Assembly (NCBI RefSeq): GCF_003253705.1
Contig: NZ_QKYU01000020.1
Location: 33,607-97,606, forward strand
DNA from: Humitalea rosea
Lineage (GTDB): Bacteria > Pseudomonadota > Alphaproteobacteria > Acetobacterales > Acetobacteraceae
DNA length: 64,000 bases
Reading direction: 5' to 3'
Of this stretch, positions 48,338-55,858 are shown one piece after another; the stretch's first letter is position 1; each line of letters starts with the position of its first letter. Made by a program: the position numbers and the translations under genes. The notes under the pieces were generated by a model. The model did no database searches and was not told the origin of the DNA. It was given only the letters and a program-made list of their open reading frames with translations.

Positions 48338-49110
48338 GCGCGCTCGTCCGGCACCACCCGGCAGCGGATGCGGCGGGCCACCAGATCCGACAGCCCCACC
48401 GGCAGCAGGTCCAGCAGCCGCATCCCGAAGGCGAGATGCGCGGGAAAGCTCAGCCGCCCCCGGCCGGCCAGGATGGCGGCGTGGCAGCGCGCCGCCGCCT
48501 GATCCAGTGGCACCGCCCCAGGCTGGCCGCCGCGGAAGCGCCGGCTCATGTCGCTCTCGAAGAAGCCCGGGCAGAGCACCGTCACCTTCACCCCACGCGG
48601 CCCGAGCCCCGCCCGCAACGCCTCGCCATAGGCACGCAACCCCGCCTTGCTGGCGGCATAGGCGGGGATATCGGGCAGCCCGCGCAAGGCCGCCAGCGAA
48701 GCAACCAGCGCGATGCGTCCCTGGCCGCGCGCCACCATAGCGGGCCAGAGCGGCTCGACCAGATTCATGGCGCCCACCAGGTTCACGGCAATCTGGCGGG
48801 TCGCGGCCTCCAGCCCCTCCGGCCGACCATCCGGGCTGGTGCCGCCGGAAACGCCGGCGTTGGCGATGGCAACGTCGATCGGTCGCACCTGCCCCCATTC
48901 CGTCAGCACCGCCGCCAGCGCCACCGCATCCCGCACATCCAGCGCCGCGACCGCGACCTCGGCGCCTTGTGCACCGCAGGCCTCGGCGGTGGCGGCCAGC
49001 CCATCGGCCGAGCGCGCGATCAACCCGAGCCGCACCCCCGGTGCCGCGAAGCGCAGCGCCAGCGCCGCGCCGAGCCCGCGAGAGGCTCCGGTGATGACCA
49101 CATGCGTCAT
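48334..49110 (-). CDS. Short-chain dehydrogenase, RkpH / 3-ketosphinganine-reductase-like
   Basis: 258 residues of the classical SDR family: cofactor motif TGASRGLG (7-14), NAG at 84-86, and the catalytic Asn110, Ser138, Tyr151 and Lys155 (YAASK). The C-terminal FPAHLAFGMRLLDLLPVGLSDL is hydrophobic, as in membrane-associated lipid-chain reductases. Its start overlaps the kpsC stop by 4 bases (ATGA). RkpH of the rhizobial rkp-1 capsule set is also an SDR, so reduction of the keto group left by the oxoamine synthase is the attractive role (inference). Confidence 0.85.
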   Translation of the reverse strand: MTHVVITGASRGLGAALALRFAAPGVRLGLIARSADGLAATAEACGAQGAEVAVAALDVRDAVALAAVLTEWGQVRPIDVAIANAGVSGGTSPDGRPEGLEAATRQIAVNLVGAMNLVEPLWPAMVARGQGRIALVASLAALRGLPDIPAYAASKAGLRAYGEALRAGLGPRGVKVTVLCPGFFESDMSRRFRGGQPGAVPLDQAAARCHAAILAGRGRLSFPAHLAFGMRLLDLLPVGLSDLVARRIRCRVVPDERA

Positions 49111-50867
49111 GACAACCCCCGCCACCGCGCCCAGAGCCGTGTGACGAAGCCCTGTACCCCGCGATGAATGGTGAAGGGCGAGGCCCGCCACAGCGCCGGG
49201 TCGTCCAGCCTCTCGAGCAGAACCTCGGGCGTGCAGGGCAGCCGGGTGACCGGATCGAGGTAGCGCGGATAGAGGATGAGCATCCCCGCCACCAACTCGT
49301 CCAGGGTGAGCTTCCGGGTCCGACGCGCGACCGGATCGCGGTCGAGGGTCAGCCCCCATCCGGCATAGGCGGGCTGGCCCCAGGTGGTGACCGGCACGCC
49401 GCGCAGCAGCGCCTCGAACCCCGCCAGCGACGTGATCGTGTGCAGCGCATGCACATGCGGCAGCAGCGCCGGCAGCGGCTGGTCGGTGACGACGGCATCG
49501 ACCAGGCCATCCAACTCCTCGGCCGCCAACCGCCCTCGGCGGAAGCCGGCGACCAGGTCGGGATGGGGCTTGAAGATCAGGAAGGCCTCCGGTTCCACCG
49601 CCCGCGCCGCCCGCAGCAAGGCCAGGTTGCCCCGCACCGGCCCGCGCACCGCCCGCATCGAGGCGTCATCCTCCACCTGCCCGGTCACCAGCACGATCCG
49701 CCGCCCGGCGGGGAAGGCCGGCATCGGCGCGCCCGCGCGTAGATTGTACTTGCTGATGCCACGGGCCACGATCGTCTGGCGCAGGGCGGCGGCGCGGGCC
49801 AGCAGCGCGGGCTCGAATCCGCCCTCCTGCAACAGCGCCTCCAGATCCGAGGGCCTGGCCGGGTCGTAATGGACGCCTTGGCCGTCGATGCACCACGAGG
49901 CGCCCGGCAGGAACCGCGCGCCGAGTCCGGCACCACGGATGAACCCATCCTCGATCCGCAGCAGCGCAACCCCAGCCGCTGAGGCCGCATCCGGCAAGGC
50001 CACCGGCATGGAGCTTGCCCAGGCGGCCAGCGCGCCTTTCTTGCGCTCCGCATGCTTCAGCGCCGCCCCGGCGGCACCGCGGAAGGCGGGTGCGCCACGC
50101 CCTGAGGCAAAGAGGGCGGCCATCGAGGCACGCTTCCAGGGCGGAATCCCGGTGCAGGCGGCAACGCGGCGGTTATGCGCCTCGGTGATCCGCCAGAGCG
50201 CGAGCAGACCGATCCCCGCCTCCGCCGACATCTCCGTGCCATGAAACGGGCAGCGCCAGCGCGTTGCCCCGATCACGCTAGCCCAGAGCGCTGCCACATC
50301 GACGGGCACTTCGTCCGACCAGGCCGGCACGCCGGCCGCACCGGCCAATACCAGCAAGGGATCGGGGCCAACCGCTGGGGTCGCCGGGGGCAGCAGATGC
50401 AACTCCGCGGCCGCGTCCAGCAGCGTCCAGGCGGAAAAGCGCCAGGGCAGCACCGTCACGCCCTTGGGCGCCTGGCGCAACGGCCGAGACCGGCGGGCGC
50501 CGGGATGCGGCAGAACCACCACCGGCCGCCCCGCGGCCCGCGCCAGAAGGCGGTCGATTGCCTCGCGTAAGCAGGGACTCCGGGTGCCTTCGCACGCATC
50601 GAGGAGCAGGAGGGCGCCGCGCGCGGGCAGGCCGAGACCCACCGGACCAGGGTCGGGCAATCCGGCCGGCCCGCCGACCCGCCGGAGAGCGACCAGCCTG
50701 CCCAGGCGCTCGGCCTCGGCAGGGACCGCGGCCGCAGCCAGCGGATCGAGCCGGGCGATCACCGCGCCGGCCCGGCCGAACCGCGGTGAGGGCCAAAGAA
50801 GCCGATCAGTATTAGGGTTATTTTCCTGCCAGATATCCCGGCCAGGGTCGGGGGCGGATGCCGTCAT
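49107..50867 (-). CDS. kpsC: Capsule Kdo transferase KpsC-like, with a reduced N-terminal module
   Basis: 586 residues. The C-terminal module (about 245-560) has all the KpsC/LipA landmarks: RIEDGFIRGAGLGA (304-317), YDPARPSDLE, GQVEDDAS (396-403), IFKPHPD (431-437), TWGQPAYAGWGLT (495-507) and LILYPRYLDPVTRLPC (530-545). KpsC normally has two such retaining beta-Kdo transferase modules, in about 675 residues, which alternate linkages in the Kdo linker on the capsule lipid. Here the first module is only about 230 residues and mostly unrecognisable apart from its tail (ATRWRCPFHG, 201-210), so it may be inactive. It is divergent from the lipoprotein-kpsM operon and coupled to the SDR. Confidence 0.9.
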   Translation of the reverse strand: MTASAPDPGRDIWQENNPNTDRLLWPSPRFGRAGAVIARLDPLAAAAVPAEAERLGRLVALRRVGGPAGLPDPGPVGLGLPARGALLLLDACEGTRSPCLREAIDRLLARAAGRPVVVLPHPGARRSRPLRQAPKGVTVLPWRFSAWTLLDAAAELHLLPPATPAVGPDPLLVLAGAAGVPAWSDEVPVDVAALWASVIGATRWRCPFHGTEMSAEAGIGLLALWRITEAHNRRVAACTGIPPWKRASMAALFASGRGAPAFRGAAGAALKHAERKKGALAAWASSMPVALPDAASAAGVALLRIEDGFIRGAGLGARFLPGASWCIDGQGVHYDPARPSDLEALLQEGGFEPALLARAAALRQTIVARGISKYNLRAGAPMPAFPAGRRIVLVTGQVEDDASMRAVRGPVRGNLALLRAARAVEPEAFLIFKPHPDLVAGFRRGRLAAEELDGLVDAVVTDQPLPALLPHVHALHTITSLAGFEALLRGVPVTTWGQPAYAGWGLTLDRDPVARRTRKLTLDELVAGMLILYPRYLDPVTRLPCTPEVLLERLDDPALWRASPFTIHRGVQGFVTRLWARWRGLS

Positions 50868-51011
50868 GTCCGCCGCCGTATCACGCCGCGGTAACCCCCG
50901 CCATCATCCCCGCCAAGTCGGCATTGAACGGGGACGTGATCAATCGGTTTTTGCGCTGCGGTAGGAATTCCGGTATCACGCCGCATGCCGATGCTCAACG
51001 GAGGGTGCCGT

Positions 51012-51389
51012 TTGTCCCGTTTTGTTGCCCTGGCCCCAGCCCTGGCCGTCGTTCTGATGACCTCCGGCTGTGCCATGCCGTCGTTTTTGCGCGCACCCGG
51101 CGCGCCGATCGAGACATCCGCGATCCCTGCGCGCCCGATGGAGCCGCTGGCGCTGTTCGCCAGCCGTGCCGCGCCGGGGCAGGAAGATCGCGTTGAGCCT
51201 GCCGCGGGGTCCCCGCCCGTGCCGGTACGCCTGATCCGGGCGTGGAATGCGGGCAGCGGCCGGGAGTGCCGCGAGGTCGCCATCGGAGGGACGCGCGAAG
51301 CGACCCGGCAGGTCTTCTGCCAACACGGCGCGTCCTGGGAGGCAGCCCGCCCGCTTCTACGAAGCGGTGGTTCGACCCCGCGCACATGA
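51012..51389 (+). CDS. Small surface-antigen-like lipoprotein, coupled to kpsM
   Basis: About 125 residues: a lipoprotein signal peptide with lipobox TSGC (Cys20 from the TTG start), a proline/alanine-rich linker, and a C-terminal GRECREVAIGG ... VFCQHGASW pattern like the two-cysteine tail of the 17-kDa surface antigen/RT0821-type domain. I prefer TTG 51012, placed 6 bases after GGAGGG, because it gives the cleanest signal peptide; ATG 50985 adds 9 residues. The stop overlaps kpsM's start by 4 bases, suggesting a part in capsule export or anchoring, but no function is established. Confidence 0.65.
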   Translation: MSRFVALAPALAVVLMTSGCAMPSFLRAPGAPIETSAIPARPMEPLALFASRAAPGQEDRVEPAAGSPPVPVRLIRAWNAGSGRECREVAIGGTREATRQVFCQHGASWEAARPLLRSGGSTPRT

Positions 51390-52195
51390 GCGGGGCCGCC
51401 GAAGGACCGTATGTTGGCGGCCGTACCTTCGAACAAATAATTGCCGTTCGCAGACGGGTCATCGGCGCCCTTATCCTGCGCGAATTGCAGACCCGTTTCG
51501 GTCGCAGCAATCTCGGCTTCCTTTGGATGTTCTTCGAGCCCCTGTTGCTTGGCGGCATCGTCTCTACACTGCACTTCTTGCAGGGCGGCGGGCACAATAG
51601 CCTGCCAGTATTTACGCTTTCTGTTGTCGGCTACGTGCCCTATTTTATGTTTCGCGCCATGGTCAATAAGGCAGGCGGCGCAATCCAATCCAATCTATCG
51701 CTCCTCTACCATCGCGACGTAATGCTTTTGGATATTTGTATTTCGCGTAATATCATCGAGGCCGTCTCGGTATCCGGCGTCTTACTGATATTTCTCGGCT
51801 GCGCTTATTGGCTTGTTGGCGAAGTCCCACAGTCACCACTGAAAATCGTCTTCGCGATGGCGTTAATGGCGCTGCTGAGCCATGGTCTTTCGATGATGGT
51901 CACTGGATTTAGTGGCCTGAGCGAGTTCACCGAACGAATCGTGCACCCGATTACCTATTTGATGATGCCGATTTCCGGTGCCTTTTTTCAGGTCTCCTGG
52001 CTGCCACCAGAATGGCGCGAAGACGCGCTTTGGGTTCCCTTCGTCAGCATCCACGAGTTGCTGCGCGAAGGCCAGTTCGGTGACAAGGTTACGGCCTATT
52101 ATGATATCCCCTACGTGCTTTACTGGATCCTCGCGAGCAATCTCATCGGCCTCGCCGTGCTGCGCTATGCGCGGCCACGGCTCGAAATGTACTGA
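51386..52195 (+). CDS. kpsM: Capsule ABC transporter permease KpsM-like
   Basis: A 269-residue ABC-2 type permease with six hydrophobic segments: VIGALILRELQTRFGRSNLGFLWMFFEPL is the conserved N-terminal cytoplasmic/membrane entry, and the C-terminal half has MMPISGAFFQVSWLP and NLIGLAVLRYARPRLEMY. It forms the inner-membrane channel for lipid-linked capsule with KpsT. The start at 51386 overlaps the lipoprotein stop; longer in-frame starts lie inside that gene. Much of this gene is visibly richer in A/T than its neighbours, suggesting separate ancestry. Confidence 0.92.
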   Translation: MSGAAEGPYVGGRTFEQIIAVRRRVIGALILRELQTRFGRSNLGFLWMFFEPLLLGGIVSTLHFLQGGGHNSLPVFTLSVVGYVPYFMFRAMVNKAGGAIQSNLSLLYHRDVMLLDICISRNIIEAVSVSGVLLIFLGCAYWLVGEVPQSPLKIVFAMALMALLSHGLSMMVTGFSGLSEFTERIVHPITYLMMPISGAFFQVSWLPPEWREDALWVPFVSIHELLREGQFGDKVTAYYDIPYVLYWILASNLIGLAVLRYARPRLEMY

Positions 52196-52207
52196 GGGTG
52201 GCATCTG

Positions 52208-52855
52208 GTGTTGATCCTCGACGACGTCTGGAAGTCGCATCCGGTCCGGGGAGGCCATCGCGATGTGCTGAAAGGCATTACGGGCAAGATCGAGCGCGGC
52301 GACGCGCTGGGCATCCTCGGACGGAACGGCGCCGGCAAATCGACGCTCCTACGGATCCTGGGCGGGGTGGATGCGCCGAGCCGCGGGCGGATCAAGCGGG
52401 GGATGTCCGTGTCCTGGCCGATGGGCTCGGGCATTGGCGTGCAGGCCAGCATGACCGGCGCGGACAATGCCCGCTTCATCGCCCGCATCTACGACCTCGA
52501 TATCGCCGAGACGCTGGAAAAGGTGGAAGCCTTTGCCGAACTCGGCGCCTACTTCCACGAGCCAGCGCGCACCTATTCGTCGGGGATGATGAGTCGGCTG
52601 ATGCTGGGCCTGTCCTTCGCCGTGGAGTTCGAATGCTATCTGGTCGACGAATCAGTGGGTGCCGGCGATGCCCGCTTCTCCGAAAGGGTATCCAAAGCCT
52701 TCGACGACCGCCGGTCCCGGTCGGCTCTGGTTCTGGTCTCGCACAGCATGCAGTTGATCCGGCTCTACTGCCGGCGGGCGGCTGTGCTTCACGATGGGAG
52801 GCTGAGGTTTTACGATGACCTCGATGAAGCTATCGACGCCTATCAGGCTCTCTGA
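52208..52855 (+). CDS. kpsT: Capsule ABC transporter ATPase KpsT-like
   Basis: A 215-residue ATPase: Walker A GRNGAGKST at 38-46, signature SSGMMSR near 124-130, Walker B CYLVDE near 143-148 and the switch histidine in VLVSHSMQ. The reduced size and SSGM-type signature are those of polysaccharide-exporting ABC proteins (KpsT, CtrD, RkpS). GTG at 52208 follows GAGGG. It powers export of lipid-linked capsule with KpsM. The 3' end overlaps kpsE by 41 bases. Confidence 0.93.
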   Translation: MLILDDVWKSHPVRGGHRDVLKGITGKIERGDALGILGRNGAGKSTLLRILGGVDAPSRGRIKRGMSVSWPMGSGIGVQASMTGADNARFIARIYDLDIAETLEKVEAFAELGAYFHEPARTYSSGMMSRLMLGLSFAVEFECYLVDESVGAGDARFSERVSKAFDDRRSRSALVLVSHSMQLIRLYCRRAAVLHDGRLRFYDDLDEAIDAYQAL

Positions 52856-54020
52856 CGCCAACCTCTCCGTTGGTGAACCGCATGGCACGGCGCCACGCCG
52901 TCCTCCCGCCCTCGCGCGCTTCTGGCGCCGTCGGAAGGGTCTGATCCTGTGCGTGCTCCTGCCGCTGACCGTCGCGAGCCTCTACTTCTACGGCTTCGCA
53001 GCACCGCAATACGCCTCGGAGAGCAAGTTCCAGGTCCGCGGTCGCACGGGTTCCAGCTCGTTCGGCAGCGGCGGAGCCGCAGGGCTTGCCTCGCTGATGG
53101 GTGGCAGCGGCATCTCCACCATGCCGCAGGAAGGGCTGGCCGTCCGTGACTTCCTGACCTCGCTCGATGCCGTGGTGAAACTGCGCGCCGAGCATGGCCT
53201 GGTTGATATCTACCGCCGGCCGGAAGCCGATGTGGTGGCCGGACTCTGGTCGGAGGAACCGAGCGCCGAAAAGCTACAGCGCTATTTCAACAGCATGGTC
53301 ACCGTCACGGCCGACCAGACGACCGGCATCACCTCGATCCAGGTCCGCGCCTTCCGCCCGGATGACGCCCGCACCCTGAACGAAGCCTTGCTGGGCATGG
53401 CCGAATCACTGATCAACCGGCTTTCGGCCCGGGTCCGCGACGACACGTTGCAGGTCGCCCGGCGTGAAGTCGCGGTGGCCGAGCAACGCATCGCGGACGC
53501 CGGCGAGGCCCTTCTGGCTTTCCGCGAAACCGAACGCGCCCTGAACCCCGCGGCGACGGCCGAGGCCGCCCTGCGCTCGGTCGCGACGCTGGAGCAGACG
53601 CTCCTGCAAACGCGCGCCGAATTGGAAGAGAAGTCCGCATACATGCGGCGGGACAACCCCCTGATCGCGACCCTGCGCAACCGTATTGCGGCGCTGCAGA
53701 CGGGAATTGCCGAGGAGCGCCGCCGCACGACCTCCGGCGGACAGGCGCTGCCGCAGCAGATTGCGGGCTACGAACGCTTGCAGCTTGAACGCGAATTCGC
53801 CGACCGTCAGCTTGCCTCGGCGACCGCCTCGCTGGAACAGGCGCGGGTCGAAGCCTCGCGGCAGCAACTGTTCCTCGCGCGCGTCGTCGAACCAAACCTT
53901 GCCGAATACGCCATGTATCCCCGTGCCGGTTTCATTCTCGCGTCCATGGCCGCCGTGCTGGTGGTGCTGTATGCGATTGGCTGGTTGATTGTGGCCGGGA
54001 TGCGAGAACATGCTTCTTAA
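52815..54020 (+). CDS. kpsE: Capsule export inner-membrane protein KpsE-like (PCP family)
   Basis: 401 residues of the KpsE/CtrB/BexC polysaccharide co-polymerase-like family: a cytoplasmic leader, one membrane segment near 43-65, a long periplasmic region with coiled-coil potential over about 190-350 (ARREVAVAEQRIADAGEALLAFRETER), a PRAGF motif near 375 and a second membrane segment to the end. It links the ABC transporter to the outer-membrane export pore. GAGG seven bases before ATG 52815 supports this start inside kpsT. Confidence 0.92.
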   Translation: MTSMKLSTPIRLSDANLSVGEPHGTAPRRPPALARFWRRRKGLILCVLLPLTVASLYFYGFAAPQYASESKFQVRGRTGSSSFGSGGAAGLASLMGGSGISTMPQEGLAVRDFLTSLDAVVKLRAEHGLVDIYRRPEADVVAGLWSEEPSAEKLQRYFNSMVTVTADQTTGITSIQVRAFRPDDARTLNEALLGMAESLINRLSARVRDDTLQVARREVAVAEQRIADAGEALLAFRETERALNPAATAEAALRSVATLEQTLLQTRAELEEKSAYMRRDNPLIATLRNRIAALQTGIAEERRRTTSGGQALPQQIAGYERLQLEREFADRQLASATASLEQARVEASRQQLFLARVVEPNLAEYAMYPRAGFILASMAAVLVVLYAIGWLIVAGMREHAS

Positions 54021-54039
54021 GACTGTAATGGGGACTCGC

Positions 54040-55821
54040 ATGTCGCAGTGGCGGAATTGGGTAGCGGCAGTTTTGCTGATCGGCGCAGCGCTGCCGCGTC
54101 CCGCGCTGGCCCAGCTTTTGCCGAGCAGCCGCGCCGGGGCATCCGCGGCTCAATCCCCGGCCGCGCCACAGAGCTTCGGCGCCCCCCTCGGCTTCGGTGC
54201 CACCGGCTCCGCCTCCCAGGCACCGATCACGCCCAACCTTCTGGGCCAGGAGCGCACCACGGTGCGCGAGGGTTCGGCCACCGAGGCCGAGGGCGGTCCC
54301 ACCGTCACCGCCCCCTTGGGCGAGGTGGATCGCCGCCCCGGGCCGCCGACCGCCGTGTTCGGCGCTGCCCTGTTCACGCGCCCCGTCACATTGTCTTCGG
54401 ACGCACCGAACCCCTCCTATGTGCTGAGCCCCGGCGACCGCGTCAGCATTCGGATCTGGGGCGCGACCGAGGCGGAAATCACCTCCGCCGTCGATTCTGA
54501 TGGGAATATCTTCATTCCTACCATCGGCCCCGTCGCGATCGCCGGCACGCGCGCAGGCGATCTGCAACGGGTGATCGAACAACAGGTGCAGCGGATCTAT
54601 ACCCAGTCGGTGCAGGTTTACGCCGTGCTGCTGAACGTGAACCGGATCGGCGTCTTCGTGGCCGGTGCGGTGAAAATGCCCGGCCGGCATGTCGGCCAGG
54701 CCTCGGATTCGGTGCTGGACTTCCTGACCCGCGCCGGTGGCGTCGATCCCTCCCGCGGGTCCTTCCGCCAGATCGAGCTGCGGCGCTCCAATGGCGCGAC
54801 CAGCCGAATCGACCTCTACTCCTTCCTGACGCGCGGCGTGCTGCCGCCGATCCGGCTGCAGGAGGGCGACACCATCCTGGTCGGCGCCCAGAGCGCGATG
54901 GTCAGCGTCGATGGCGCCATCCGCAACAACTATCTGTTCGAGATGACCGGGCGCAGCATGGCCGGACGGGAGTTGATCGAACTGGCCGCCCCCCTGCCCT
55001 CCGCCACCAATGTCGTGGTCCGCGGCACCCGCAACACCCTGCCCTGGTCACGCTACGCGACGGTGCGGGAACTCGCGGGCATGCAGTTGCATGACCAGGA
55101 TTCGGTCACCTTCATCTCCGACGTCCCCAACCCGAGCATCCGCGTCTCGATCGAGGGCAGCCGCATCGGCCCCTCCGTCCTGATCGCCGATCGCGACATC
55201 ACTTTGTGCCAACTGCTGGACCATGTCGCGGTTGATCCGCAGCTGGCCGACACCGGCGCCGTCTTCCTGCTGCGCCCGCGTCTGGCGGCGGCGCAGGTCC
55301 GCTCCATCAACGAGGCGCTGGACCGGCTGGAGCGGCAGCTCTTCACCGCCATGTCCGCCAGCACCGGCGTGGCCGAGATCCGGGCCTCGGAGGCGCAGCT
55401 CGTCTCCACCTGGATTTCCCGTGGCCGCCGCATCCGCCCGGAGGGCCGGCTGGTCGTGGCCCAGAACCGCCACTGCACCGAAACCCGCCTGGAGGATGGC
55501 GACACCATCGTCATCCCGGAACGGGTGGAGACGGTGATGGTGTCCGGCGAGGTGAATTCGCCGCAGGCCGTCCTTTGGCGCCGGGATCGGCGTATCGCCG
55601 ATTATATCACCGCGGCCGGAGGCTTCGATCTGCGCGCGGATGAGAGCCGCGTGATCATCCGCCGCGCCAGCGGCGAGGTCCTGCTGGATCCCGCCGAGGG
55701 CCCCTCCCCGGGCGACGAGTTGATCGTCCTGCCCCGGCTCGATCCGAAGAACTTCCAGATCGCCCGCGACCTACTGAACCTCGTGTTCCAGTCGGCCGTC
55801 GCGGTGCGCGTCTTCAACTGA
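54040..55821 (+). CDS. kpsD: Outer-membrane capsule export protein KpsD/Wza-like (OPX family)
   Basis: About 593 residues: a Sec signal peptide (MSQWRNWVAAVLLIGAALPRPALAQ), then the poly-export domain YVLSPGDRVSIRIWGATEAEI ... DGNIFIPTIGPVAIAG, and several SLBB-type repeats (GAVKMPGRHV, GEVNSPQAVLW). There is no lipobox cysteine, so it is closer to KpsD/BexD-type proteins than to lipoprotein Wza. I chose ATG 54040, preceded by GGGGA, because it gives the clean signal peptide; the frame is open to 53989 inside kpsE. It completes the KpsM-T-E-D envelope-spanning exporter. Confidence 0.9.
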   Translation: MSQWRNWVAAVLLIGAALPRPALAQLLPSSRAGASAAQSPAAPQSFGAPLGFGATGSASQAPITPNLLGQERTTVREGSATEAEGGPTVTAPLGEVDRRPGPPTAVFGAALFTRPVTLSSDAPNPSYVLSPGDRVSIRIWGATEAEITSAVDSDGNIFIPTIGPVAIAGTRAGDLQRVIEQQVQRIYTQSVQVYAVLLNVNRIGVFVAGAVKMPGRHVGQASDSVLDFLTRAGGVDPSRGSFRQIELRRSNGATSRIDLYSFLTRGVLPPIRLQEGDTILVGAQSAMVSVDGAIRNNYLFEMTGRSMAGRELIELAAPLPSATNVVVRGTRNTLPWSRYATVRELAGMQLHDQDSVTFISDVPNPSIRVSIEGSRIGPSVLIADRDITLCQLLDHVAVDPQLADTGAVFLLRPRLAAAQVRSINEALDRLERQLFTAMSASTGVAEIRASEAQLVSTWISRGRRIRPEGRLVVAQNRHCTETRLEDGDTIVIPERVETVMVSGEVNSPQAVLWRRDRRIADYITAAGGFDLRADESRVIIRRASGEVLLDPAEGPSPGDELIVLPRLDPKNFQIARDLLNLVFQSAVAVRVFN

Positions 55822-55825
55822 CCGA

Positions 55826-55851
55826 CAGGAGGCGGCCGCGGCCGCCTCCTG
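55826..55851. terminator. 26-bp perfect palindrome between convergent genes, putative bidirectional terminator
   Basis: CAGGAGGCGGCC, GC, GGCCGCCTCCTG form a perfect palindrome between the kpsD stop and the convergent glycosyltransferase stop. There is no T run, so it may work as a hairpin roadblock rather than a classical terminator. Confidence 0.6.
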
Positions 55852-55858
55852 GTTCAGC

